A DNA stretch of 64,000 nucleotides from Hemibagrus wyckioides (Eukaryota; Chordata; Actinopteri; Siluriformes; Bagridae). The notes under the pieces were generated by a model, which was given only the letters and a program-made list of their open reading frames with translations, was not told where the DNA came from and did not search any database. The DNA lies in NCBI RefSeq assembly GCF_019097595.1, contig NC_080731.1:7879071-7943070 (forward strand), written 5' to 3'. Of the stretch, positions 13,440 through 25,035 are shown in pieces. Numbering within the stretch: the stretch's first letter is position 1; the number at the start of each line of letters is the position of its first letter. The translations under genes and the position numbers were made by a program.

Positions 13440-14042
13440 CTAAAAGAGATGACATGGTAAAATTTACATTGTGAAATAAGTAAAAAAAGCCTTTGGACTA
13501 TCACCAACGTTGGCATAAAGCTCCTGATAATTAGAGAGATCAGATGAAGAAAAGCAGTGTCGCACTGTCACATATCAACTGGTGAAGGAAAGATTTACTC
13601 AGTCACACCACTAACCTCATGTTCATTTCAAAACAATACATGCCGAGCCAAGGAGGATGCACATTCGGGAATGATTAACACAACTCAAAACACATGATCT
13701 TGAGCCCACTTTGACTTTACACCGGAGTTTCTAAGGCGGGTTTCATCAAGTTCACAGCAGGTGATAGTAAATGTGTCATGCAAGACTTAAGAGGTTTAGT
13801 CAACATCTTACAGTAAAGGGCAGCATTTGCAATATGATGTCACTGAACCAAGTCAGCATGTCATAGTGACCCGTCTCTAATACTGCTGGTGAAAAGGGTT
13901 TGATCCTGAGCTAAGGTTATTGGTCAGCATGGAATTTCACATGTTCTTCTGTTCGTCTGGGTTCCATAGTTTCCTCCCAGCTGCCCAAAGATGGATTGGC
14001 TACTGTAAACCCTCAATGTGAATGCATGTGTGCATTGTGCTA

Positions 14043-15290
14043 CACTATATTGCCAAAAGTATTCGCTCACCCATCCAAATAATCAGAATCAGGTGTTCCA
14101 ATCACTTCCATGGCCACAGGTGTATAAAATCAAGCACCTAGGCATGCAGACTGTTTTTACAAACATTTGTGAAAGAATGGGTCGCTCTCAGGAGCTCAGT
14201 GAATTCCAGCGTGGAACTGTGATAGGATGCCACCTGTGTAACAAATCCAGTCGTGAAATTTCCTTGCTCCTAAATATTCCACAGTCAACTGTCAGCTGTA
14301 TTATAAGAACGTGGAAGTGTTTGGGAACGACAGCAACTCAGCCACGAAATGGTAGGCCACATAAACTGACGGAGCGGGGTCAGCGGATGCTGAGGCGCAT
14401 AGTGCGAAGAAGTCGCCAACTTTCTGCAGAGTCAATCGCTACAGACCTGCAAACTTCATGTGGCCTTCAGATTAGCTCAAGAACAGTGCGCAGAGAGCTT
14501 CATGGAATGGGTTTCCATGGCCGAGCAGCTGCATCCAAGCCATACATCACCAAGTGCAATGCAAAGCGTCGGATGCAGTGGTGTAAAGCATGCCGCCACT
14601 GGACTCTAGAGCAGTGGAGACGCGTTCTCTGGAGTGACGAATCGCGCTTCTCCATCTGGCAATCTGATGGACGAGTCTGGGTTTGGCGGTTGCCAGGAGA
14701 ACGGTACTTGTCTGACTGCATTGTGCCAAGTGTAAAGTTTGGTGGAGGGTGGATTATGGTGTGGGGTTGTTTTTCAGGAGCTGGGCTTGGCCCCTTAGTT
14801 CCAGTGAAAGGAACTCTGAATGCTTCAGCATACCAAGACATTTTGGACAATTCCATGCTCCCAACTTTGTGGGAACAGTTTGGAGATGGCCCCTTCCTCT
14901 TCCAACATGACTGTGCACCAGTGCACAAAGCAAGGTCCATAAAGACATGGATGACAGAGTCTGGTGTGGATGAACTTGACTGGCCTGCACAGAGTCCTGA
15001 CCTCAACCTGATAGAACACCTTTGGGATGAATTAGAGCGGAGACTGAGAGCCAGGCCTTCTCGACCAACATCAGTGTGTGACCTCACAAACGCGCTTCTG
15101 GAAGAATGGTCAAAAATTCCCATAAACACACTCCTAAACCTTGTGGACAGCCTTCCCAGAAGAGTTGAAGCTGTTATAGCTGCAAAGGGTGGACCGACCT
15201 CATATTGAACAATATGGATTAGGAATGGGATGTCACTAAAGTTCATATGTGAGTCAAGGCAGGTGAGCGAATACTTTTGGCAATATATTG
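14043..15290 (+). mobile_element. Apparently intact Tc1-type transposon
   Basis: This 1,248-bp element sits in arl15 intron 2 between TA dinucleotides (14041-14042 and 15291-15292), the Tc1/mariner target. Its terminal inverted repeats begin CACTATATTGCCAAAAGT on the left and the near-identical reverse complement on the right, with one mismatch over the outer 28 bp. The transposase frame inside is open throughout. The uninterrupted gene and well-matched ends suggest recent insertion. Its orientation is opposite to arl15. Confidence 0.93.
14177..15208 (+). CDS. Tc1-family transposase, full length
   Basis: A 343-residue open frame, the usual size for fish Tc1 transposases. The methionine at 14177 ([13 protein letters not shown]) is the family start; an upstream in-frame ATG at 14018 lies outside the element and was not used. 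The N-terminal half holds two helix-turn-helix DNA-binding units (residues about 1-115) separated by a GRPHKL linker (59-64) resembling the GRPR AT-hook. The catalytic triad is visible: D154 in LWSDESRF, D245 in FQHDCAPVH and E280 in [10 protein letters not shown]. The spacing of 34 residues between D245 and E280 is the DD34E hallmark. [10 protein letters not shown] glycine-rich patch lies between the first two acids. The enzyme cuts and pastes its element into TA sites. No stop or frameshift is visible; activity is untested. Confidence 0.93.
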   Translation: MGRSQELSEFQRGTVIGCHLCNKSSREISLLLNIPQSTVSCIIRTWKCLGTTATQPRNGRPHKLTERGQRMLRRIVRRSRQLSAESIATDLQTSCGLQISSRTVRRELHGMGFHGRAAASKPYITKCNAKRRMQWCKACRHWTLEQWRRVLWSDESRFSIWQSDGRVWVWRLPGERYLSDCIVPSVKFGGGWIMVWGCFSGAGLGPLVPVKGTLNASAYQDILDNSMLPTLWEQFGDGPFLFQHDCAPVHKARSIKTWMTESGVDELDWPAQSPDLNLIEHLWDELERRLRARPSRPTSVCDLTNALLEEWSKIPINTLLNLVDSLPRRVEAVIAAKGGPTSY

Positions 15291-15359
15291 TATATGATGG
15301 TCTGATATTCTATCCAGAGTGTATTCCAGTTTCACACGCAACCATGAAGGAGCCTGGAG

Positions 15360-15715
15360 CTACCATCACCATTACCTGAAGTCACCATCACCATCACCCG
15401 GAAGCTACCATCACAATTATCCTGAAGTCACCATTACCATCACCCGGAAGCAACCGTCACCATCACCCTGGAGCCACCATCACCATCACCCTGAAGCCAC
15501 CATCACCATCATCCTGGAGCCACCATAACCATCACCCTGAAGCCACCATCACCATTATTCTGAAGACACCATCACCGCTATTCCCGAGCCACTATCACCA
15601 TCACCCTTGAGCCACGATCACCATCACCCTCAAGCCACAATTGCCATCACCCTGGAGCCATCATCACCATTACCCTGGAGCCACCATCAACCTGGAGCCA
15701 TGATCACCATGAACG
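15360..15715 (+). repeat. CACCAT-rich minisatellite
   Basis: Imperfect units of about 24-30 bp of the type ACCATCACCATCACCCTGAAGCC, broken by single-base changes; only ACCATCACCATCACC is constant. It starts 70 bp after the intact Tc1 right end. Confidence 0.9.
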
Positions 15716-16422
15716 TTGCAAAACTCAGGAAGGACTCATGCTGTCTGTTATAAGAATGACAGGGTTGATGAAGCTGGATTACACCATCCTGTCAGTAATA
15801 ATCACCATCCCTTGTCATGAGAGAGAAAGTGCATGTGGCGAAAAGCAGATGTGCCACAACTCATGTGCAAACACAAATAGATGAAAGCTCTGCATGTCAA
15901 CAGACACTTAAATCTTTCAAGTAAAGCAATGATGTTGAGCATGATGCTGAGGTGGCTGGTTAAACACCAAGCTAATATTAAGGTCTGTTGAGTTGGAGAC
16001 AAAAGTGTGTCAAAGGTGCATTTATAAATGCTACAGGAGTACAAGATTGTCTCTATATGTTACATCCAAAACGTGCTTCATAAATTTACTGAGAGACATT
16101 GGGGCACCAGTTCAAAATAAGTAGCTGAGGGTTATAGTGTTTGGTTTATATTACAAGGCTGAGACATGGGAATGGTATGTGTATTAAAGTGAATGTGTTT
16201 GCCCTGTAGTGGTGGAGTAGTGTTTGTCACCAGGGTTGTACCCCCAAGTGTCCCCCCGTGGGAAAGTAGAGAACTTTTAAAGCTGTTTTAATGTACATCA
16301 TTTCAAACCCTACAGCAACTGTACGATGAAATTTATATGATCAATTCACTTATCTCATATTAATAGTACATGACTAGCATCTATTTATGAAGTGTTCTAT
16401 GGTGAGTGACTTAAAACTTTAC

Positions 16423-16567
16423 CTGCAGTGGGTACAATTCCATCGAGACCTTCGCTGCAGAGCCGGGAAATGAGACTGGTTTTGCCAGCACCGCTGAGTC
16501 CAATACACACCACATCATACTCTGGTCTAGGAGAGGGAGGACCTCTACAGCACAGCTTTCGGAAACA
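16423..16567 (-). CDS. arl15: arl15 exon 2: P-loop of ARF-like GTPase 15
   Basis: This 145-bp exon encodes 48 codons plus one base. It is bounded by acceptor ...CATTAG|TGT and donor GCAG|GTAAAG on the minus strand. The translation starts CFRKLCCRGPPSPRPEYD and continues to VVCIGLSGAGKTSLISRLCSE. The GLSGAGKT segment (about residues 41-48 of the joined protein) is the P-loop that binds nucleotide phosphates in ARF/ARL GTPases. The Cys-rich CFRxLCC stretch before it is diagnostic of ARL15, where it is a likely palmitoylation site in place of the usual N-terminal myristoyl glycine (family knowledge, not shown here). ARL15 is a Golgi/plasma-membrane small GTPase linked to CNNM magnesium transporters and to adipokine traits in people. 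The exon is flanked by a 23.9-kb intron upstream and a 3-kb intron downstream that carries an intact Tc1 transposon. Confidence 0.95.
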
Positions 16568-16637
16568 CTAATGAGCAAAAAGAGAGAGAAACAAATAGTA
16601 AATGTTCATGTCAGATATCAGAATAGAGGGAAAGTGT

Positions 16638-16985
16638 GATCTCTGTGACTTTAACCGTGGCTTGGTTGTTTGTACCAGATGGGCTGGTTTGTGTATTTTT
16701 GGAAAGTGCTGATCTCCTGGGATAAGACTCAAGACATAGAATGTCAAGACATAGAATTTGCATAGAATGGTGTACAAAAAACATTTTGTTTGTGGAAGAC
16801 TGAAACACCTTGTTAATGAAAGAGAGTTGAAGACTGGGAAAAGTCCAGGTGATTATTTTTAATTTTCATCTGTCCAGTCTGGGTGAGTCTGTGCCCATGA
16901 TAGCCTCAGATGTCTGTTCTTGACTGACAGGAGTGGAACCTCATGTGGTATTCTGCAGTCGCTATGTGTGGGATGAAGTCTGATT
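16638..16985. mobile_element. Rearranged Tc1-like remnant beside arl15 exon 2
   Basis: The plus-strand part (16638-16825) shows the same N-terminal transposase stretches (GCTGATCTCCTGGGAT, GAATGGTG, CTTGTTAATGA) as the remnant at 11318. A second part (about 16855-16980; CTGTTCTTGACTGACAGGAG, GTGGAACCTCATGTGGT) is a later region of the same family in inverse orientation. It is heavily decayed. It starts only 70 bp from the exon's acceptor side. Confidence 0.65.
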
Positions 16986-17264
16986 ATCCTCTGCCATTAT
17001 CATTGTCTAAAGTTATACAAAAACGCAAAGGTCAGCAGGGTTTCTCCAGTTGTGGTCCCTTTCAGGATCAAAGTAGGGTTATGGAGTTTCATAGAAACTA
17101 GTCTTAATTGGCTTCCACTGATCAAGGCAAAAAAAGATTTCTGACCAGTGGCATTGTACTGCTATGGACTAGTTTATTTTTAAATGTTCTGCTTATCAAT
17201 GTATACAATTGTAATATCAAAAAATATATGATATCAGCAAATAAGGTAGCAAATTTACATTCTT

Positions 17265-18026
17265 ATATACTATACTATACTATACTATACTATACTATAC
17301 TATACTATACTATACTATACTATACCATGCCATACCATACCATACTATACTATACTATACTATACTATACTATACTATACTATACTATACTATACTATAC
17401 CATGCCATACTATACTATACTATACTATACTATACTATGCCATGCCATGCCATGCCAAGCCATACCATACCATACCATACCATACCATACCATACCATAC
17501 CATACTATACCATATCATACCATGCCAAACTATATTATACTATACCATACAGTACTATAACTGACTGTACTGTTCTGTACTATAATATACCATACTATAC
17601 TATACTATACTATACTATACTATACTATACTATACTATACTATACTATACTATACTATACTATACTATGCCATGCCATGCCATGCCAAGCCAAGCCATAC
17701 CATACCATACCATACCATACCATACCATACTATATCATATCATACCATGCCAAACTATATTATACTATACCATACAGTACCATAACTGACTGTACTGTTC
17801 TGTACTATAATATACCATACTATACTATACTATACTATACTATACTATACTATACTATACTATACTATACCATGCCATGCCATACCATACTATACCATAC
17901 TATATCATATCATACCATGCCAAACTGTACTGTTCTGTACTATAATATACCATACTATACTATACTATACTATACTATACTATACTATACTATACTATAC
18001 TATACTATACTATACTATATGGTATT
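17265..18026 (+). repeat. TATAC/CATAC pentanucleotide array with higher-order structure
   Basis: Blocks of TATAC, CATAC and CATGC pentamers. A non-pentamer block starting CATGCCAAACTATATTATAC and containing GACTGTACTGTTCTGTAC appears at 17521 and 17746 (225 bp apart). It appears again at 17916 with an internal deletion. Confidence 0.95.
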
Positions 18027-19042
18027 ATAAAATAAACAGTTATGCAGTTGGACCTTCATGCTGCCTCAGTTACACACAGATGAGTGTCATTGCTAATATG
18101 CTAATATTTAAATGATTTTCATTTTACACTGTAAGCAATTAACAGCATCAAAGCATCATGAATCCAAAATACTAATGTTTTGTTTTCACTCAGAGCATGC
18201 AAAATATCAAACTCTGAACTGCCAATGGAGCGCCAACTGAGAGGTGGATGTCCACCAAAAGTCAGAGACCAGGTAAGGAAGGCATCAGTCAGAGAAACAA
18301 CTAAGAGGCCAAGAAACCGGAGAGATCCACAAGCTGCTCAACAAGGCTCCACAAAGCTGGGATTCATTGAAGAGTGGCAAGCCTTATGAACTCCGACTTG
18401 GAGTTTGCCAAATGCTTTGTTTTTGCTTTGAGACATGTGGAAAACTTTCTCTGTTCTGACCAGAATTGAACATTTTTGACCCTGAAACAGAGCTCTACAA
18501 ATGGAGTAGCTCCAAATCTTCCGATCCCATAAATGCTCATCATTCTTAGAAGACAATCCCCAAAGTAAAGCACGGTGGTGGTGGCATCAGGTTGTGCATT
18601 ATTTTAGCTAACTAAATATAAAGGTAAATCCCTCTACTTCGATATTGTGGCGTTATTTTGTGTAGATATTTTTATGTAGATGATCAGTATTTAAATTGGA
18701 AGGATCCAAATACTACGCAAAATCTACTTGAAAGAAGCTAGAAAAAGGACATATGGACATTTTGATTTGACCCCTTTTTCCTTACTTGTGATAATAAAGA
18801 AGTGCCACTGAATTAAACGTCCTGAAGGACGTCCTGAAGAACTAAATGTCCTGAAGGTTAAAATTTTTTCTATTAGTCTTAAGGTTCAACTGTGTTAATC
18901 ATGTGGAAGATTTTATTTTTGATACTTTAATCTTTCAATGTTTGAGAAGAAATCAGGTTCATTTTTTCCTTAACTAAACAATCTAACAGGTGGTTTAGAA
19001 GGCAAAATGTCTAAATGGCTATTTGTTTGACACATACAGAGT

Positions 19043-19087
<45 letters not shown>

Positions 19088-20974
19088 CTGGTGGCTGGTG
19101 ACAGTCCTGTCAGTTTATGAATCACTGTCTCTGACTGGAAGCCTGCTGGGAGACATTAGGAGGCAAACGCAGTGTGAACCATGAATGAGATCATTATGTG
19201 AAGAGCCACAACTAAAGAGAGATAATCTAACAGACTAATTTGAACTAGGTATTTAGCAAAACAGTAGTTATACAACACAAGAACTCTATATGTTTTTACA
19301 TCGAAAACTATAATTCACACACAACTAAACAAGAGCTCTTACAACAACAAATCATCAATACAAACAACATCTGATTGTCTTTCTCCCTAAAAACCACTAA
19401 TCACTTTCACAGGCTCACACAGCAAATACACGTCACGTGATCAGTCAGTAAGGAGCACATGCTTCCTCTTTGTCACACGGCGACTTGGACATCTGGTTCT
19501 GTAAGTGCCGGGAGGTCTTGCGACCAGAGATACTAACATTGAATTCACCCCCATTCACACCCCCACAAACGTCCCTTCACTTACAGTGCACTAAAGCAGA
19601 TGATAAATTCACAGCAGTCGCTTAAACTGAGTCCTGGAACTCTGACCTTTTGGCCATCAGGTCTTCAGACAACAACCACATGCTAGCTGAGCACACCTCT
19701 GAGTTACAGAAATATTCTGAAAGCGGTTTTAACCAGTTTAAAAAAAAATCAAGAGTTTAATTGGTGCTTTAATGAGGTTTGAAGGTTACGAGGTTTGAGA
19801 TCATTATGAATAAAGTCATACCACAATAATAAACACACACAATACAGCGATTATGAACATTCAACCCTAATGTTTCAGTTGGAGGCTAAATAAGTGATCT
19901 GTATTTTGGCACCTTATAAATGTGTTCCATTCATTAATAACACTATGCAATGCAATTTTTATTTCTGGGAAGTAAAGCGGAATTATTTTTGCCTCAGCAC
20001 TATGGAAAATCGCTATAAATCAGCGCAAATTTAGATTTTGTGACTAATCCAATGGTATTGTGAAATTTCTATATTTTCACTAAGAAAACGTGAATTTTTG
20101 TCTCTTTATTCACACAAGTCAAAAATATGAATAATATAACATGTATTTATAATGTCATTGACCTCAAAACTGTTCAAAGTGAGTAGTTTATTCAAGATTT
20201 CTGATTACATTGTTAAGTTGTCCCCAAGCATACAATTACAGTCTCCCATCATGTTTCCATTATATCGATTTCAATGTCCAGTACATCCTAGTGGAAGAGC
20301 TTGCCTTGCTCCTCTGAGTTCGCTTCCATGTTCACCTTGAATTTATCAAGATGAGCATCAAGGATATAAACTTTAAGAGACATCCTGCTCCTTGTGTCCT
20401 AGTTCTTCACCAGAGACTGCTTTCTCTTTCCTAGTGAGCTTTTCTTGTGGATTTCTTGCACTCAAACATCTTCTGGTCTAATGGAGACACCAGCTTTGAT
20501 TTTTACCTCTGATAGCTCAGGAAAGAAGTCTTGAATGTACTTGAAGACCACTGACTCTTTATCTGGAGGTGTGACAAATTGTTTGCTAAGGCCTAATTTG
20601 ATGTGCACTGGTGGCATCAGCACCTTCCAGATGTCCACTTGACGTTGTTCCTCCCTTCAGAACTCTACATTTTGACATCGTCTGCTGCAGCCAGTTCTGG
20701 AAGTGCGTCTTGGTGTCTGTGCTGTCTCATAAAGAATGATAGCAAGGAAACTTAGTAAAAAAAAAACTCCTTGGAGATCGATCGGGAATGGCTTAGATGA
20801 TCTATGAGCCATGCTTATCATACTTTAACTTCACAATAACCAACTGTGTTTTTATGTTAACTTCAAGAGAATGAGAAAAAGGAGGCTGGTAAGGAAACGC
20901 TCATATGTAGTTTTATAATGTAAGTTATAATAGGAATTTGTTTCACAGATGTTCCATAACATAACTGCATGTAA
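18027..20974. other. arl15 intron 1 segment: mostly unrecognised
   Basis: About 18180-18600 holds a decayed stretch (ORF remnants ending IEEWQAL, and GGTGGTGGCATCAGGTTGTG at 18573) that resembles a Tc1 transposase remnant in a weak way. The rest has only the GA run and unremarkable sequence. Confidence 0.45.
19041..19086. repeat. (GA)n run
   Basis: A GA dinucleotide run of about 20 units in arl15 intron 1. Confidence 0.9.
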
Positions 20975-21112
20975 GCCTCCCGTTTATCCAGGCTTAGGAC
21001 AAGCACTAGGAGTTAACACTTCAGTGGCTGGGTTAGGTCCCTGACTGGGAATCGAACCTGTGCCACAGCAATAAGAGAATGGGATCCTGCCGCTGGACCA
21101 CCAAGAGGCACC
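20975..21112. mobile_element. Dispersed repeat (GGCTGCTCCCATT...CTGGACCACCAGG), copy 2 (partial)
   Basis: Only the right half of the repeat at 4270 is present: CCCGTTTATCCAGGCTTAGG, AGTTAACACTTCAGTGGCTG, GGGAATCGAACCTG and CCGCTGGACCACCAAG. Confidence 0.65.
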
Positions 21113-23329
21113 TTACTTAAAGAAAATAATAATTATCTTTAACATTTAATGGTGTATATGTCCGTAATGTAGGTTTACAGTTACAGTGCTGTCTACAGCA
21201 ATTGGAGCCATTTTGGAAACACTGTTGTATGTTTCTACATAAAACCCTAGAAAGACAAAAAGAAGAAGCTCTTAGTGTGCTTGATTTAGCATCAACGATA
21301 TGTTATATACACAAGATTGGAAAGTATTCATGCACTAATTACAGTCTGGAAAATTGAAGTCAAATATATTGTAGTTAACAGAGATTTAATAGTGCTTTCT
21401 AGCCTCAGAGTAAAAAGTGTCTTGGCTGCAATATTTTGTCTAAAAGGACATCAAGACATTACCTCACTGATGTTGGAGCAGAAAAGCTAAGTAGTTATAC
21501 TTAATTAAATTAGGAGGTTTGGGTATGTACATATTTCATGCTGATATCAGCATTAACACTGCTCTGATATGTTTTCAGGGGGAAAAAAGTTTTGGTAAAA
21601 AGCACCAAGATAAGCCCATAACCCATGTCTCAATCTTTTTCCAAAGAAAAAAAAAAGACGTCAAGACATCGACGGCTGATGTAATTAGGAAATCTGGCTG
21701 AGGTCCAGGTTCTGGCAGGAAAACAAAGATCTAACAACACTAGACCTCGCCGCCGCAGATGAAGGAATACAGCCGGGCCAAATCCACTCAGTAATGCCGC
21801 AATACTGAATCTTCAAACCTGATCGAACCAACACAGAACAATGCCCCGCTGCAAAAACAACTCATTTGCCTGCCAACTTCTCCTGAATGGAGCCCTCAGT
21901 GGAGTGTGGGGAACCTTGTCTGCCCTTTACAATGTGGAAAAAAGAGGTAGCCGGCTAAATTCTCTCTGGAGAAATGGAATGTGTTTGCATTGCACTGGAT
22001 CTGGAGATGAGTGGTCATCACCGGTCATGGTGACCACTTCGGGATGGTGTAAGCAATCCTCGGAGACACGGGAGCGTACGTCAGTGTTAGGGAGACGGTC
22101 CTGAGGATAGACGGACTAACCGCTCGTTCTGGCGAGCTGTCTGTCAATAAGAAGCTCTATTTTAGAGGACAGTCTTATATTTTTAGAGCCAATAAACAAG
22201 GGAGCAAATGAGAGAGAAGCACCACACAGACGAACACGGTTCACGTTTCACCCGTTTACCCTCGGAGACAGCAGGAACAGAGCTAAGTGTTTGCGTGGAG
22301 GCAGTGTTGCCATCCCCCTCCAAATATCTCGCTAACCCTTTGCAGGGGCTTTGTCTGTGCTTTGACAGTTGCATTCTTGGGCCCCTGCTCTCACGAAGGG
22401 AGCCAGTGATGTTTCCATCATCTCGTTCCTGACGTCTCGATAATCTACTGAGAAATTCGAAAATGCTGGCAAAGCAACCTTGTTCTGTTTTCTTTAAATG
22501 TCATTCCCCATCATTGCGTAATAACGCTTGATCATGCATAAAAGCATTTCCCGCATTATTAATCCTATTGTGCCACAAAAACAATGACTAATAACCCAGT
22601 ATCATTAAACAGTTATCTAATCAGAACAACATGGCGGATAAGTATGTTTTTCTTAAAGACAGATGTGAGTGAAGAATACCATTTGGTAGGCAGCACAAGC
22701 CTTGGCAAACACACAGCCAAACACTTAAATTGACCCACATTAACTGAGCTCATCTTTCATAGATCTGGAGCCATAAGTATATCAGAAATCAAAGATATAA
22801 TTGCATGTCCGTTCCCCATGCTGAACATTGCCGGCATTCCTGAGGATGCTCGTGTAATGAGAACGAGCTGAGACGTTGTAAATAACAACCAGCAAATACA
22901 AAGGTGCCTGGGATTGTCATCACTCCCAGCAAAAACAAGCCCATGGCACGGAAAACATGTTAAATTTGAATTATTATTTATAAACATATTCAATTCAGCT
23001 GTGATTTGTGTATACCAGAATCAAAACAACATTACAAAAACTGTACTAATATAAAATATTGCACTACTTACATGCTGTTATGGGAAGAGTTGGGTGGAAA
23101 AGTTATACTTTATATGGATTTATATCTGCATTTAATCTTGTCGAACATCCATAATGGTTCCTGTTAGTACTTAAATTATAAACACAGCTTTACATGTTAC
23201 CAAAAGTAGTATTGCTACTATCCTGTAAACTCCCATGGAGTGTTACAAAGCAATGGCATCCAACACTACAATTTCCTTTTTCTTAGTTTATATGTATTTA
23301 CATTTACTGTACCTATTATCACTTACATT
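21113..23329. other. arl15 intron 1 segment: no gene, possible conserved non-coding DNA
   Basis: Ordinary-complexity sequence without recognised repeats. The part 22490-22640 has clustered homeodomain/POU-like words (GCGTAATAACG, ATGCATAAAA, ATTATTAATCC) and is a candidate regulatory element. Confidence 0.35.
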
Positions 23330-23720
23330 ATAGCAGCTACAAACCCTCATTCCCTCACCAGCCTCTCTTCTCTCTCTCTCTCTCTCTCAGCTAATAAAAC
23401 AATACAAAGTCTTCATTCCTCTGGAAACTTACTGGCTGTTAAAATGCCCTGATACTGGAGACTCCTTCAATAAATGTTGCATAAACATCTCCTAACCGAA
23501 AGCTTCACTTTATATGGTTCTTCGTTAAATGATATCACATTACAAAGAGTTCATTATTAGACTTTGATTAGGAATTGCCGTACAGGTCTCTGTGAATAAG
23601 TAGAAGAAAGAATAGAAGCTGTTAGACGCTGTTCGGTACTTCAAATTGTTATGGCAGCTTAACTTAAGACTGTCACTAAGTGCTAACACTGGAGACTCCT
23701 TCCATAAATACCAGATACAG
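23330..23720. mobile_element. Unclassified dispersed repeat (CTGGAGACTCCTTCC), copies 1-2
   Basis: The phrase ACTGGAGACTCCTTC[A/C]ATAAAT occurs at about 23454 and 23690, and again at 32218. CCTCACCAGCCTCTCTT occurs at 23354 and near 32098. The shared order of these phrases points to one dispersed family of unknown class. Confidence 0.5.
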
Positions 23721-23922
23721 GATAGCTTTATGGGCAACGTGCAATGAGTGCATTGGGATGCTTAGTCACTTAGTCTTAGTCAGGCAACCCAGTTACAGAC
23801 AGAACAACACAGATTGTACACCAAAGGATAAAACACATACAGCGCATGTAAGCAATGTCAAAATGCAAGTGTCAAATACATTATGACTATCAACAGAAAT
23901 CAGTTGCAGTGCTATTCTGAGA

Positions 23923-24105
<183 letters not shown>

Positions 24106-24320
24106 ATAGCTCTTACTTTATAAACAATAATAATAATAGAACAAGCTCATTATACTGTGATATGGTATGATATAATGACAGTTTAACAGTTAGGGAACTC
24201 AGTTTATCTAAAATAAGTAATTTATTTTTAATAATTAATTTTTAATGAACACAAATGTAAATATAACATACACAAACTATATTCTTAAAAATGAGCACGA
24301 TGGTAACAAATATTTTCAAC

Positions 24321-24350
24321 AAAGAAAGAAAGAAAGAAAGAAAGAAAGAC
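24321..24350. repeat. (AAAG)n run
   Basis: Seven AAAG units in arl15 intron 1. Confidence 0.85.
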
Positions 24351-24779
24351 ATTCAGTTATAAGCATGTTATAATGCATGTCATAATACAGTTATAATGCT
24401 TATAACTATTATTTTACATAAATGTGTATGAAATTGTATGCACCCAAATAAAATCCTGAATACCAGTAACTGTCCTAAACTTTTCTCCACGTCACTCTTA
24501 AAAAATAAATATGCTAGGAGTTCTTTGGAGTGAGGTCCAACAGTTGTTTGCTGTTCCTTGAAGAACATTTTGAGGGAAGACATTTTAAAAAAGTCTACAA
24601 ATGTTACCATTATGTGGAATAATCGCTGCTGTGGAAAATAGTTAAACGATTGTAGTTACTGATGTTTTCAATTGTCCTTCTCTGGAATAAAGTTAGGATT
24701 GTCGGACGTAAATCTTTAAAGGTTCTTTGGCTAATCAAGGGGTCCTACTTCAGGATTTTTTTTTGTGTCATTTGTATTT

Positions 24780-25035
24780 AAATAACGCTGCTTCAAGGAA
24801 ATCTATTTGTCTATGACGTAATAATCTGGCTGTACTTTCAAAACATGAATTGGAACTAATTAGACTAAAGTGCTGTGAGATATTTGACTTGGACCAGATT
24901 TAATGTGTCTGGAAAAGTGTCCATTGAGACTGCTTGCTGCTCTAGTGCAGAAGAATGGCCATAAATACAAGTGCCTAATTAATTTCCAAACAAATATCAA
25001 ACGCACGTCATCTGTTTCTGGACAGTAATCATTAT
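24780..25035. promoter_or_regulatory. Candidate conserved intronic enhancer (arl15 intron 1)
   Basis: A non-repetitive, balanced-composition stretch with homeodomain-type TAAT words (AACTAATTAGAC, CCTAATTAATTTCC), a CRE-like TGACGTAATAA and no open frame or microsatellite. This is the texture of conserved non-coding elements. It is judged from composition alone. Confidence 0.3.

Noticed and set aside
14500..15246. A 248-codon minus-strand frame across the Tc1 element
   Set aside because: It is the antisense of the transposase gene; no homology and no independent start signal.
17108..18030. Two frames of 150 and 197 codons rich in Tyr-Thr-Ile-Leu
   Set aside because: By-products of the TATAC pentamer array.
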